Source: Nocardioides renjunii (lineage in GTDB: Bacteria > Actinomycetota > Actinomycetes > Propionibacteriales > Nocardioidaceae). Taken from it: a DNA stretch of 64,000 nucleotides. The notes under the pieces are model-generated. The model had not been told where the DNA came from. It searched no databases and worked only from the letters and a program-made list of their open reading frames with translations. Of the stretch, positions 51,358 through 60,272 are shown one piece after another (positions within the stretch are counted from its first letter, which is position 1; each line of letters begins with the position of its first letter). The position numbers and the translations under genes were made by a program. The DNA lies in assembly GCF_034661175.1 (NCBI RefSeq), contig NZ_CP141058.1:3286001-3350000 (forward strand), given 5' to 3'.

Positions 51358-52680
51358 TCAGGGGCGCAACGTCACGGGAAGCGTCTCGAAGCCGCGCAGG
51401 ATGCGGGTCTCGCGACGCCGGGCGCCGGGCTCGAGGCGCAGGTCCGGGAAGCGCTCCCAGATCGCTCGCAGCCCGACCTCGCCCTCCATCCGGGCCAGCT
51501 GGGCGCCGAGGCAGTGGTGCCGGCCGGCGGAGAAGGAGATGTGCTCGCGGGCGTTGGCGCGGGCCACGTCGAAGCGCAGCGGGTCGGCGAAGACCTCGGG
51601 ATCGCGGTTGGCCCCGCCGAGGATGGCGGTGACCATCGACCGCGCTGGCACCCGCTCTCCGGCGAGCTCGGTGTCGCGGACCGTCATCCGGCCGGTCAGC
51701 AGGACCGGCGGGTCGAGGCGCAGCGCCTCCTCGACGACGTTGGTCCACAACGACGGGTCGGCGACGACGCGGGCGCGCTCGTCGGGGTGGTCGTGCAGCA
51801 GCGCGATGCCGTTGCCGAGGAGGTTGACCGTGGTCTCGAACCCCGCCGCCAGCACGAGGCCGGCGGTCGCCTTGAGCTCTGACTCGTCCAGTCCCTTCCC
51901 GTCGGCGCGCGCGGCGACGAGCTCGCTCAGCAGGTCGTCGCCCGGGGTGCGGCGCAGCCGCTCGAGGTGCTGGCCGAGCCACGCGTCGAACTGCGCCAGC
52001 GCGCGCGTGACCGAGCGGTAGCGGCGGAACCCGAGGCCGAGGTCGAGGCTGGGCGCGGCGGCGGAGCCGAACTCGAGCACCTGGCCGCGCTCCGCCTCGG
52101 GAACCCCCAGGATCTCGGCGATGACGGTGACCGGCAGGACGGCGCAGTAGGTCTCCACGAGATCGACGACGCCCGTCGCGCGCGGCTCGAGCGCGTCGAG
52201 CAGGTCGGCGGCGATCTCCTCGGTGCGCTCGCGCAGCCGCTCCACCGCGCGCATGGTGAACACGCGGGTCACCAGGCGGCGGTAGCGCGTGTGGTCGGGC
52301 GGCTCGGTGACGAGCAGCGACGGCGGCTCGACGGGGTGCAGCGTCGTCGGCGCGGACCAGCGCGCGACCCGGCCGAGCGTCCCGCTGCTCGTCGGCAGGC
52401 CGGTGCGGAAGTCGTCGCTGGTGAGCACGTGGCGCACCGCGGCGTGGCTGGTCGTGACGAAGCCGATGCGCGAGCGGTAGACCGGTCCGTGCGTGCGGAT
52501 CTCCTCGACGAGGTCGAAGACCTCGTCGCTGCCGCGCGAGCCGACCCGGATGAGGCGGGCCTGCAGGTCGCCGCGGTCGGCGGCGCGACGCAGGAACACC
52601 GTCGGCAGCCCGTGCGCCACTCCCCAGTGGACGCCCGACCTGACCTCGTGGGCGACCTGCAGGTCGGCTATCGAGGTCAT
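51358..52680 (-). CDS. Cytochrome P450
   Basis: A 440-residue bacterial P450. The I helix has AGFETTVNL (oxygen-activating Glu-Thr, near 284), the ExxR motif is in EEALRLDPP near 325, and the heme loop FSAGRHHCLGAQLA places the axial Cys at residue 390. It hydroxylates an unknown substrate and needs a ferredoxin; the FdxA gene in this window is of the wrong cluster of genes to assume partnership. The ATG lies 37 bases from the divergent DUF3054 gene. Confidence 0.95.
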   Translation of the reverse strand: MTSIADLQVAHEVRSGVHWGVAHGLPTVFLRRAADRGDLQARLIRVGSRGSDEVFDLVEEIRTHGPVYRSRIGFVTTSHAAVRHVLTSDDFRTGLPTSSGTLGRVARWSAPTTLHPVEPPSLLVTEPPDHTRYRRLVTRVFTMRAVERLRERTEEIAADLLDALEPRATGVVDLVETYCAVLPVTVIAEILGVPEAERGQVLEFGSAAAPSLDLGLGFRRYRSVTRALAQFDAWLGQHLERLRRTPGDDLLSELVAARADGKGLDESELKATAGLVLAAGFETTVNLLGNGIALLHDHPDERARVVADPSLWTNVVEEALRLDPPVLLTGRMTVRDTELAGERVPARSMVTAILGGANRDPEVFADPLRFDVARANAREHISFSAGRHHCLGAQLARMEGEVGLRAIWERFPDLRLEPGARRRETRILRGFETLPVTLRP

Positions 52681-52705
52681 GGACGGAGGGTAGTCCGGAC
52701 CTCTC

Positions 52706-52711
52706 TAGGGT
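52706..52711 (+). promoter_or_regulatory. -10 box of the DUF3054 gene, leaderless spacing
   Basis: TAGGGT lies 6 bases before the ATG at 52718. A half-palindrome GGGTAGTCCGGACC just upstream (52688-52701) resembles the end of the GTAGTCC repeats but lacks their core. Confidence 0.45.
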
Positions 52712-52717
52712 GGGCAC

Positions 52718-53050
52718 ATGTGGCTCGTGGTCGACCTCCTGCTCGTCGGCGTCTTCGCGGTGGTCGGTCGGCTCAGCCACTACGGCACGCTGACGGCCGG
52801 CGGCTGGTGGACCACCGCGTGGCCGTTCCTCGTCGGGACGCTCGTCGCCTGGGCGGCGCTGACGGTGGCGCGACGGCCGCCGGCGGCACCGACCTCGGGC
52901 GTCGTGGTGTGGCTCGGGGCGCTGGTGGTCGGGATGCTGCTGCGCCAGGCGAGCGGCCAGGGCACCGCCACGGCGTTCGTCGTCGTGGCGACCCTCGTCC
53001 TCGGCGCCCTGCTCGTGCTGCCTAGAGTCGGTGCACGTGCCCGACGCTGA
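52718..53050 (+). CDS. DUF3054 membrane protein
   Basis: A 110-residue protein with four membrane helices, beginning WLVVDLLLVGVFAVVGRLSH and containing the family pattern AGGWWTTAWPFLVGTLVAW and LLRQASGQGTATAFVVVATL. It matches DUF3054, of unknown role. The end overlaps the start of the MFS transporter gene in another frame. Confidence 0.9.
   Translation: MWLVVDLLLVGVFAVVGRLSHYGTLTAGGWWTTAWPFLVGTLVAWAALTVARRPPAAPTSGVVVWLGALVVGMLLRQASGQGTATAFVVVATLVLGALLVLPRVGARARR
53023..53028 (+). promoter_or_regulatory. -10 box of the MFS gene
   Basis: TAGAGT lies 8 bases before the GTG at 53037 (and 2 before the GTG at 53031), which favours the later start for a leaderless mRNA. Confidence 0.4.
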
Positions 53051-54242
53051 TGCCCGACCCCGCAGCTCCGCAGTCCCCTTCGGCATCCTCCTCGTCGCCG
53101 TCGTCCTCGTCTCGGTCAACCTGCGCCCGGGTGCCTCCTCGCCCGGCCCCGTGCTGGAGGAGGTGCGCGAGGGCCTGGGCATGAGCGCCGGCGTCGCCGG
53201 CGCGATGACCGGGCTGCCGGGCCTCTGCTTCGGCCTGGTCGGCGCGCTCGCCGTGGGCTTCGCGCGGCGGGTCGGGATGACGGCCGCGATCGCGATCGGG
53301 CTCACCGCCGCCACGGTCGGGCTGCTGCTGCGGGTCGCCACCGACGACGTACCGGTCTTCCTCCTCTTCACCCTGGTCGCGCTCGCGGGCATGGCCGTCG
53401 GCAACGTGCTCGTCCCGGCCTGGATCAAGGCCCACGGCCACGCGGTCGTGCTGATGACCGTCTACGGCACCGGCCTCGTCGTGGGCGGCACGGTGGGCTC
53501 GCTCGTCACCGCGCCCGTCACCGAGGCGTCCGGCTCGTGGAAGACCGGGCTCGGCATGTGGGGGCTCATGGTGGCGCTGGCCCTGCCGCTCTGGGGCTGG
53601 CTGGCACTGCGTGAGCGACGCTCCCCCGCCGAGCACGACGTCAGTGGGGAGGCCGCGCCGAGCGGTCGGATCGCGCACTCGCCGACGGCCGTCGCGCTCA
53701 CCGTCCTGTTCGGCGTGCAGTCGATGCACGCCTACGTCCAGTTCGGCTGGCTGCCCCAGATCTACCGCGACGCCGGCATCTCCGCGTCGTCCGCGGGCGC
53801 CCTGCAGGCGCTGCTCTCGAGCGTCGGGATCGCCGGCGCGCTGGTGATGCCGACCATCATCGCGCGCAGCCGCGGCCTGCACGCCCTGATGATCGCCTTC
53901 GGCGTGATGCTCGCGCTCGGCTACGCCGGGCTGCTGGTCGCCCCGGCCACCGTCCCGTGGCTGTGGGCCCTCCTGCTCGGCCTGTCGGGACTGGCGTTCC
54001 CGACCGCGATCGCGCTTATCACCGCCCGCACCCGGCACCCGTCCGTGACCGCGCAGCTGTCCGGCTTCGTGCAGCCCATCGGCTACGCCCTCGCGGCGAT
54101 CGGGCCGTTCGTCGTGGGACTCATCCACGAGGCCACCGGGGACTGGCAGCTCGTGATCGTGCTGCTGGCGCTGACGTCGGTGCCGCTGACCCTCGCGGGA
54201 CTGCGCGTGGCCAGCCCGACGTACGTCGACGACGAGATCTGA
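53037..54242 (+). CDS. MFS transporter, CynX/NimT-like
   Basis: A 401-residue transporter with 12 membrane helices. The first helix is followed by SVNLRPGASSPGPVLEEV, the signature of the CynX/NimT (cyanate, 2-nitroimidazole) branch, and the second half repeats the fold from about residue 205. Substrates in this branch include cyanate and drugs, and prediction is poor. The gene starts inside the DUF3054 coding region. A GTG at 53031 is the alternative start. Confidence 0.87.
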   Translation: MPDADARPRSSAVPFGILLVAVVLVSVNLRPGASSPGPVLEEVREGLGMSAGVAGAMTGLPGLCFGLVGALAVGFARRVGMTAAIAIGLTAATVGLLLRVATDDVPVFLLFTLVALAGMAVGNVLVPAWIKAHGHAVVLMTVYGTGLVVGGTVGSLVTAPVTEASGSWKTGLGMWGLMVALALPLWGWLALRERRSPAEHDVSGEAAPSGRIAHSPTAVALTVLFGVQSMHAYVQFGWLPQIYRDAGISASSAGALQALLSSVGIAGALVMPTIIARSRGLHALMIAFGVMLALGYAGLLVAPATVPWLWALLLGLSGLAFPTAIALITARTRHPSVTAQLSGFVQPIGYALAAIGPFVVGLIHEATGDWQLVIVLLALTSVPLTLAGLRVASPTYVDDEI

Positions 54243-54264
54243 GCGGTCTGTCAGGATCTGCGGC

Positions 54265-55179
54265 GTGAAGCAGTGGGTGGTGGTCGTCGGCGGCACCAAC
54301 ATGGACGTCGTCGCGCGCACCTCGGCCCCGCTCGTGCCGGCGACCAGCAACCCGGGCCGCACGCGCATCTCCCCCGGCGGCGTGGGCCGCAACATCGCCG
54401 CCTGCCTCGGCCTGCTCGGGGCCCCGGTGCGCCTGGTGTCGGCCGTCGGCGACGACGCGTTCGGTGAGGAGGCGCTGCGGGTGACCGCCGCCTGCGGCGC
54501 CGACGTGGGCGCCGTACGACGAGTGCCGGGCGCGACCGGCACCTACACCGCGGTCCTCGACGACCGCGGCGAGCTGGTGGCGGCGGTGTCCGACATGGCG
54601 ACCGTCGACGCGCTCGAGCTCGACACCGTCCACCTCGCCGACGCCGCGCTGGTCGTCCTCGACGGCAACCTCGCGCTGCCGCAGGCCACCCGCGTCGTCG
54701 CCGCGGCCGCGGAGGCCGGGGTGCCGCTCGCGTTCGAGCCGGTCTCGGTCGCGAAGGCCGGCCGGCTCGCGGACCTCGTGCACGACCTGTTCCTCGTCAC
54801 CCCGAACGCCGACGAGCTGGCAGCCCTCACCGGTCGCCCCGCGGACGCGTGGCGCGACTCCGTCGACGACCTGCACCGGCGCGGGGTCGAGCACGTGTGG
54901 CTGCGCGACGGGGCGGCCGGCTCGTGGATGTGCACGCGCGGCGGGGAACCGGTGCACCTGCCGGCCGCGCCGGCGTCCGTCGTCGACGTGACCGGCGCGG
55001 GCGACGCCATGCTCGCCGCGTGGGTCGCGGCCTGGCTGCGGGGCGACGACCCCGTCGCCGCGGCCCGGGTGGGCCACCTGGCCGCCGCGGCCACCGTCGA
55101 GAGCCCGCACACCGTCCGTCCCGACCTGGCCGACGCCATCGGGACCGTCCGTCACCACGCATCCGAGAAGGGGTCCTGA
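54265..55179 (+). CDS. psuK: Pseudouridine kinase (PfkB family)
   Basis: A 304-residue ribokinase-family sugar kinase: VVGGTNMDVVART near residue 7, SPGGVGRNIAACLGLLGAPV near 35-54 and the anion-hole/catalytic Asp in VVDVTGAGDAMLAAWVA near 236-252. It phosphorylates pseudouridine at C5'. The assignment rests on the directly adjacent psuG: the TGA is followed at once by the psuG ATG. CAGGAT lies 7 bases before the GTG, so leaderless translation is possible. Confidence 0.88.
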   Translation: MKQWVVVVGGTNMDVVARTSAPLVPATSNPGRTRISPGGVGRNIAACLGLLGAPVRLVSAVGDDAFGEEALRVTAACGADVGAVRRVPGATGTYTAVLDDRGELVAAVSDMATVDALELDTVHLADAALVVLDGNLALPQATRVVAAAAEAGVPLAFEPVSVAKAGRLADLVHDLFLVTPNADELAALTGRPADAWRDSVDDLHRRGVEHVWLRDGAAGSWMCTRGGEPVHLPAAPASVVDVTGAGDAMLAAWVAAWLRGDDPVAAARVGHLAAAATVESPHTVRPDLADAIGTVRHHASEKGS

Positions 55180-56082
55180 ATGCTGACCGTCACCGACGAG
55201 GTCCGCGACGCGCTCGCGTCCGGGCAGCCCGTCGTCGCTCTGGAGAGCACGATCATCAGCCACGGCATGCCCTACCCGCAGAACGTGGAGATGGCGCGCA
55301 CCGTCGAGGGCATCGTCCGCGACGGCGGGGCCGTCCCGGCCACGATCGCCGTGCTGCACGGCCGGCCCACGATCGGCCTGTCCGCCGACGACCTCGAGCT
55401 GCTCGCCTCGGACGACTCGGTCCTCAAGGTCTCCCTCCGCGACCTGCCCTACGTCGTCGCCCGCGGGCTGCACGGCGCGACGACCGTCGCCTCGACGATG
55501 CGCCTGGCGGCCCTCGCCGGCATCGGCGTCTTCGTGACCGGCGGGCTGGGCGGCGTCCACCGCGGCGCCGCGACGACGTACGACGTCTCCGCCGACCTCA
55601 CCGAGCTCTCGACCACCTCCGTCGCGGTCGTCTGCGCCGGCGTGAAGAGCATCCTCGACATCGGCCTCACGCTCGAGAAGCTCGAGACGCTGGGCGTCCC
55701 GGTGGTCGGCTACGGCACCGACGAGTTCCCGTCGTTCTACTCGCGCTCCTCGGGGTTCGGCGCCCCCATGAGGCTCGACTCCCCCGCCGAGGTCGCCGCC
55801 CTCATGGCCGCGAAGTGGGAGCTGGGACTGGCCGGCGGCGTGGTCGTCGCCAACCCCATCCCCGCCGAGGCGGAGATCCCGGCCGACGAGATCGGCGCGA
55901 TCATCGACCGCGCGCTCGCCGACATGGACGCCCGGGGCATCCGCGGCAAGGACGCCACGCCCTACCTGCTGGGTCGCATCGTCGAGATCACCGATGGCGC
56001 CTCGCTGGTCGCCAACATCGCGCTCGTCGAGCACAACGCGCGGCTCGGCGCCGCGATCGCGCGGGAGCACGCCGCCCGCTAG
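55180..56082 (+). CDS. psuG: Pseudouridine-5'-phosphate glycosidase
   Basis: A 300-residue PsuG: ALESTIISHGMPYPQNVEMA near residues 20-39, VSLRDLPYVVARGLHGATTV near 84-103 (catalytic Lys region), VFVTGGLGGVHRGA near 118-131 and VKSILDIGLTLEKLET with a catalytic Lys near 155. It splits pseudouridine 5'-phosphate to uracil and ribose 5-phosphate with Mn. With psuK it forms the complete pathway for RNA-derived pseudouridine. The last four bases (CTAG) are shared with the convergent YccF gene as stop codons for both. Confidence 0.95.
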   Translation: MLTVTDEVRDALASGQPVVALESTIISHGMPYPQNVEMARTVEGIVRDGGAVPATIAVLHGRPTIGLSADDLELLASDDSVLKVSLRDLPYVVARGLHGATTVASTMRLAALAGIGVFVTGGLGGVHRGAATTYDVSADLTELSTTSVAVVCAGVKSILDIGLTLEKLETLGVPVVGYGTDEFPSFYSRSSGFGAPMRLDSPAEVAALMAAKWELGLAGGVVVANPIPAEAEIPADEIGAIIDRALADMDARGIRGKDATPYLLGRIVEITDGASLVANIALVEHNARLGAAIAREHAAR

Positions 56083-56489
56083 GGCCGGGTGCCGGCGCCG
56101 TCGAAGTCGCCACGGCGGGTCGGCACGATGTCCTTGCCCAGCGGTGCGAGCGAGATGGGGATCAGCTTCAGGTCTGCGAGGGCGAGCGGGATGCCGATGA
56201 TCGTGATCGCCAGCGCGACGGCGGACACGACGTGGGCGATCGCCAGCCACCAGCCGGCGAGGACGAACCAGATCACGTTGCCGAGGAAGGAGCCGACGCC
56301 GGCCGACGGCTTCGCGACGATCGTGCGGCCGAAGGGCCACAGGGCGTAGCCCGCGATCCGGAAGGACGCCACCGCCCACGGGATCGTGATGATCGGGATG
56401 CACAGCAGCACGCCCGCCAGGACGTAGCCGAGGAACAGCCAGAAGCCGCCGAGGACGAGCCACACGACGTTCAGCACCAGGCGCACCAC
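56079..56489 (-). CDS. YccF-domain membrane protein
   Basis: A 136-residue protein with two YccF (DUF307) repeats: VVWLVLGGFWLFLGYVLAGV with CIPIITIPWAVASFRIAGYA, then NVIWFVLAGWWLAIAHVVSA with ITIIGIPLALADLKL. The motif IPxG/WAxAxFK at each repeat end is retained. The family forms inner-membrane proteins of unknown function. Start is uncertain: GTG at 56489 or 56486, both without a clear ribosome site. It ends in the CTAG shared with psuG. Confidence 0.85.
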   Translation of the reverse strand: MVRLVLNVVWLVLGGFWLFLGYVLAGVLLCIPIITIPWAVASFRIAGYALWPFGRTIVAKPSAGVGSFLGNVIWFVLAGWWLAIAHVVSAVALAITIIGIPLALADLKLIPISLAPLGKDIVPTRRGDFDGAGTRP

Positions 56490-56542
56490 CTGATCAAACC
56501 AGACCGGGGCGCGCAGTGGCCGGCTCGTGCTTGGATCGGGCC

Positions 56543-56959
56543 ATGGCCTCCCGACTGACCGAGATCTCGCTCGACTGCCACGACCCCGAGCTGCTCGCCG
56601 GCTTCTGGACGGCGGCGCTGGACTGGGTGGTCCTCGACCGGGAGCCGGGCCTCGTGGAGATCGGCCCCGACCGGGCCAGCGACCAGGCGCTGCTCGACGC
56701 CGTGCGGTCCGGACCGGTGCCGCCGACGATGTTCCTGGCCGCGGTGCCGGAGGACAAGGTGGTGAAGAACCGGATGCACCTCGACCTCTCCCCCGTCGAC
56801 CGCTCCCGCGACGAGGAGGTCGAGCGGCTGCTGGCGCTCGGCGCGACCCATGCCGATGTCGGCCAGACCGGCGACGAGAGCTGGGTCGTGCTGGCCGATC
56901 CCGAGGGCAACGAGTTCTGCGTGCTGCGGAGCCTCGCCGACGGGTACTTCTCCCTGTGA
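56543..56959 (+). CDS. VOC-family (glyoxalase-like) protein
   Basis: A 138-residue protein with the Glyoxalase_6-type vicinal oxygen chelate fold: LTEISLDCHDPELLAGFWTA at the start, VVKNRMHLDLSPVDRSRDEE in the middle and WVVLADPEGNEFCVL at the end. The metal ligands of true glyoxalase I are partly present (His near residue 78 and Glu near 124). Substrate unknown. Its TGA overlaps the GTG of the next gene. Confidence 0.88.
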   Translation: MASRLTEISLDCHDPELLAGFWTAALDWVVLDREPGLVEIGPDRASDQALLDAVRSGPVPPTMFLAAVPEDKVVKNRMHLDLSPVDRSRDEEVERLLALGATHADVGQTGDESWVVLADPEGNEFCVLRSLADGYFSL

Positions 56960-57522
56960 CCGGGCTGGGCCTAGAGCTGCCGATCGGGACGGAGCGGCTG
57001 CTGCTGCGCCCGCACCGGATGGACGACCTCGACGACCTCGCCCGGTTCCACGGCGACCCCGACGTCGTACGCCACGTGCCGTGGCCGGTGCGCGACCGCG
57101 CCGCGACCGAGGAGACGCTGCGGGTGAAGCTGACGCAGACCGAGCTCGAGGCTCCCGGCCAGTGGCTGGTGCTCGCGGTCGAGCACCGCGCGCGTGGTCG
57201 GGTCATCGGCGAGGTGCTGCTGAAGTGGGCCTCGGACCGCCAGGGCGAGGTCGGCTTCGCGTTCGGCCGCGACCACCAGGGACAGGGCTACGCCGCCGAG
57301 GCGGCCACCGCGATGCTGCGCCTCGGGTTCGGCGAGCTCGGGTTCCACCGCATCTGCGCCGTGGTCATCGAGGGCAACGACGCCTCGGCGCGGCTGCTCG
57401 GTCGCCTCGGGTTCCGCCAGGAGGGCCGGATGGTCGACGGGGTGCACTTCAAGGGCGAGTGGGCCACCCAGCTCGTGTTCGCGATGCTCGAGGACGAGTG
57501 GCGGTCACGGGCGGGCCGCTGA
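56956..57522 (+). CDS. GNAT acetyltransferase (RimJ/RimL type)
   Basis: A 188-residue acetyltransferase of the Acetyltransf_3 family: it begins LPIGTERLLLRPHRMDD, carries GEVGFAFGRDHQGQGYAAEA (acetyl-CoA loop, near 97-116) and ends with VIEGNDASARLLGRLGFRQE. It may acetylate an N-terminal amino group or small molecule. The GTG start overlaps the VOC-protein stop (GTGA), so the two genes are co-translated. Confidence 0.88.
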   Translation: MTGLGLELPIGTERLLLRPHRMDDLDDLARFHGDPDVVRHVPWPVRDRAATEETLRVKLTQTELEAPGQWLVLAVEHRARGRVIGEVLLKWASDRQGEVGFAFGRDHQGQGYAAEAATAMLRLGFGELGFHRICAVVIEGNDASARLLGRLGFRQEGRMVDGVHFKGEWATQLVFAMLEDEWRSRAGR

Positions 57523-57542
57523 CCTGCGGCAGACTCGCGCCC

Positions 57543-58218
57543 GTGGCGTTCCGAGGATGGGCGAGGACGTGGGCGGGCGGCTCCGTGTCGACCGCGGTGG
57601 CGCGCCTCAACGCGCGGCACCCGTGGAGCCACAACGACTGGTTCCACGGCTGGATCCTCGCGAACCTCCCCGAGCAGCGCCGAGCCGCCCTGGACGTCGG
57701 TTGTGGCCAGGGCGGGCTGGTGGCCGCCCTGGCACCGCACTTCGGTCGCGTCGTGGGCAACGACGCCGACCCGGCCATGGCGCGCGAGGCCGCCGCGCGC
57801 TGTCGCGGCGCGGCCAACGTCTCCGTCGAGGACGGTGCGTGGACCGACGTGGGGGGTCCCTTCGACCTGGTCACGATGGTCGCCGTCCTGCACCACCTCG
57901 ACGTCCCGACGGCCCTCGCCGAGGTGCGCGAGCTCCTCGCGCCGGGGGGACGGTTCCTGGCGGTCGGGCTGGCGCAGTCGCAGAGCGTGACCGACCACGT
58001 CTGGGACGCCGCGTCGATCCTGACGAACCCGGCGATCGGCTTCGTGCTCCACCCGTGGCCCGCGCGCGAGGGTGTCCGGCCCCCCGCCCTACCCGGTGCG
58101 GGAGCCGACGATGACGTACGACGAGCTCCACGGTCACGTCACGGCCGCGATGCCGGGCGCGACGATGCGGCACCGCCTGGCCTTCCGGCACACGATCGAG
58201 TGGACCAGGCCGTCCTGA
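57543..58218 (+). pseudogene. Class I methyltransferase, frameshifted
   Basis: Codons from the GTG at 57543 encode a Methyltransf_11-type protein with the SAM loop LDVGCGQGGLVAAL near residue 50 and VTMVAVLHHLDVPTALAEVR near 115. At the C6 run 58080-58085 the reading moves to the next frame: with five C the protein continues PPPYPVREPTMTYDEL, then RLAFRHTIEWTRPS and TGA at 58216. As given, the first frame runs on into unrelated sequence to 58295. The tail resembles that of intact family members, so a one-base insertion, or a sequencing error, is likely. Intact length would be about 225 residues. Confidence 0.8.
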
Positions 58219-58243
58219 GGCCTGACCTCCACCGGCGACCGGT

Positions 58244-58265
58244 GCGGGGCGGGCAACGGCCCCGC
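58244..58265. terminator. Hairpin between convergent genes
   Basis: GCGGGGC (58244-58250) pairs with GCCCCGC (58259-58265) around an 8-base loop, between the methyltransferase and the leftward ABC operon. No T-run follows. Confidence 0.45.
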
Positions 58266-58323
58266 CAACCACGGGGGGGAGCCGGCGGGGCCTGAGCCGC
58301 CTGCCCCACTGCGGCCGTGGTCG

Positions 58324-59190
58324 TCAGTACCCACCCCGCGGCCTGTCGATCCGCCGGTCGGTGGACCCGCCGCGCTGGGCCAGGACGCCATGCCGGCCGA
58401 TGGGGATCATCAGGGGGCGGCCCGACACCGGGTCGTCGATGATCGTGCTCGACAGGCCGAAGACGTCCTCCACGAGGTCCGGCACGAGCACGTCGCGCGG
58501 GTGGCCGGCGGCGTACAGCCGTCCGTCCTGCAGGGCGACGAGGTGGTCGGCGTAGCGGGCCGCGAGGTTGAGGTCGTGCAGGACCATGACGATGGTCGTG
58601 CCCTTGGCCCGGTTGAGGTCGGTGAGCAGGTCGAGCACCTCCACCTGGTGGCTGACGTCGAGGAAGGTCGTGGGCTCGTCGAGGAGCAGGACCTCCGACT
58701 CCTGGGCCAGGGCCATCGCGATCCAGACCCGCTGGCGCTGGCCGCCGGAGAGCTCGTCGACGGCCCGGTCGACGAGCTCGGCGGTGTCGGTCGCCTCGAG
58801 CGCCGCCGCGACCGCGCGGTCGTCGGCCGCCGACCACCGGGCGAACGCCCGCTGGTGGGGGTGGCGTCCGCGACCGACCAGGTCGCCGACGGTGATGCCC
58901 TCCGGCGCGATGGGCGACTGCGGCAGCAGGCCGAGGCGTCGGGCGAGCTGCTTGGCGGGCATGGCGTGCACCGACTCCGCGTCGAGGACGACCCGGCCCG
59001 CGCGCGGCGGCAGCAGGCGGGTCATCGACCGCAGCAGGGTGGACTTGCCGCACGCGTTGGGACCCACGATGGCGGTCACCTCCCCCGGCGCGATGACGAG
59101 GTCGAGGCCGTGGATGACCTCGCGGTCGCCGTAGCCGAGCGTGAGCCCGGAGATCTCCAGGCGGGGCGGGACAGCTGTCGACGGGCTCAC
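58324..59190 (-). CDS. fecE: Iron-siderophore ABC transporter ATPase
   Basis: A 288-residue FecE/FepC-type ATP-binding protein: Walker A GPNACGKST at 43-51, signature LSGGQRQRVW near 146, Walker B LLLDEPTTFLD near 165-175, and the switch His in VLHDLNLAARYAD near 200. It powers ferric-siderophore import. It is last in a four-gene operon whose members overlap by four bases; its GTG start overlaps the second permease stop. The operon begins at an iron box. Confidence 0.92.
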   Translation of the reverse strand: MSPSTAVPPRLEISGLTLGYGDREVIHGLDLVIAPGEVTAIVGPNACGKSTLLRSMTRLLPPRAGRVVLDAESVHAMPAKQLARRLGLLPQSPIAPEGITVGDLVGRGRHPHQRAFARWSAADDRAVAAALEATDTAELVDRAVDELSGGQRQRVWIAMALAQESEVLLLDEPTTFLDVSHQVEVLDLLTDLNRAKGTTIVMVLHDLNLAARYADHLVALQDGRLYAAGHPRDVLVPDLVEDVFGLSSTIIDDPVSGRPLMIPIGRHGVLAQRGGSTDRRIDRPRGGY

Positions 59191-60272
59191 ACGGTGCCTC
59201 CGACTCGGTTGACGCGGACGATGAGGTAGATCAGGTAGGGCGCCCCGAGGATGCCGGTGACGACACCGACGGGCATGCGGGTGCCGAAGGCGTGCTGCCC
59301 GACGAAGTCCGCGACGAGGGTGAGCAGCGCGCCGACCAGCGCCGCCGGCACGAGCAACGAGCCGCGCGGCCCGACGATCCTCGCCGCGATGGGCCCGCAG
59401 AGGAACGCGAGGAACGCGATCGGCCCGGACGCCGCCGTCGCGAAGCAGACCAGGCCCACGGCCGAGACGATGGCCAGCAGTCGGAGCCGCTCGACGCGGA
59501 CGCCCAGGGCGGACGCGGTGTCGTCGCCGAGCTGCGAGGCGTCCAGGCTCCTGGCCTGCAGGAGGATCGCCGTCCCGAGCACCAGCAGCGCGGCCAGGAC
59601 GAGCAGGTTGTCGCGCCACAGGGCGCCGTTGAGGCTGCCGGTCAACCACCGCATCGCCTCGGCGAGCTCGAAGTTGCGGGCGCGCTCGAGCTGCCAGGAG
59701 ATGACGCTCTGCATCATCAGGGCGACGCCGATGCCGATGAGGACGAAGCGGGTGCCGGCGGCGACCCCGCGGCGGTAGGCCAGCAGGTAGATGGTCAGGG
59801 CGACCCCGATCCCGGCGGCGACCGCCAGCCACGAGACCAGCAGCCCGCTGAGCGAGAAGCTCACGATCGCCACCGCGGCCGCGGCGCTCGCGCCCTCGGT
59901 GACGCCGATGATGTCGGGGCTTGCGAGCGGGTTGCGCAGCAGCGTCTGGAAGGTGGCGCCGGCGAGGCCGAAGGCCGGCCCGACGAGCACGGCCAGCGAC
60001 GCGCGCGGCAGGCGCAGGCGGCCGACGACGAACTGGGCACCCGGCGGTTCCTGCCCGAGGACCACCGCGAGGACGTCGGAGGGCGGGTAGACGGTGGGGC
60101 CGAGCATCAGGCTGCCGGCGTACGCCGCCGCGACGAGCGCTGCCAGCACGCCGATCGCCGTGGCACGCCGACGCCGTCGCGCCCGTCGACCCGCGCGGAC
60201 GCGGTCGAGCACGGCGGGCGCCGGGTCGGCCAGCCCGGGGGGTCGCTGGTCGGTGCTCTGCGGCGCGCTCAC
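59187..60272 (-). CDS. FecCD-family siderophore permease
   Basis: A 361-residue permease of the FecCD/BtuC type with about 9-10 helices: GPAFGLAGATFQTLLRNPLA near residue 95-114, the coupling region LGVRVERLRLLAIVSA, and PVGVVTGILGAPYLIYLIVR at the end. A basic, Arg-rich segment lies at residues 25-40 before helix 1. It forms the membrane channel with the other permease. Its GTG overlaps the upstream stop. Confidence 0.92.
   Translation of the reverse strand: MSAPQSTDQRPPGLADPAPAVLDRVRAGRRARRRRRATAIGVLAALVAAAYAGSLMLGPTVYPPSDVLAVVLGQEPPGAQFVVGRLRLPRASLAVLVGPAFGLAGATFQTLLRNPLASPDIIGVTEGASAAAAVAIVSFSLSGLLVSWLAVAAGIGVALTIYLLAYRRGVAAGTRFVLIGIGVALMMQSVISWQLERARNFELAEAMRWLTGSLNGALWRDNLLVLAALLVLGTAILLQARSLDASQLGDDTASALGVRVERLRLLAIVSAVGLVCFATAASGPIAFLAFLCGPIAARIVGPRGSLLVPAALVGALLTLVADFVGQHAFGTRMPVGVVTGILGAPYLIYLIVRVNRVGGTV

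Noticed and set aside
52688-52701. Fifth copy of the GTAGTCC hairpin
   Set aside because: Only GGGTAGTCC followed by its own GGAC is present; neither core nor the second arm is found.
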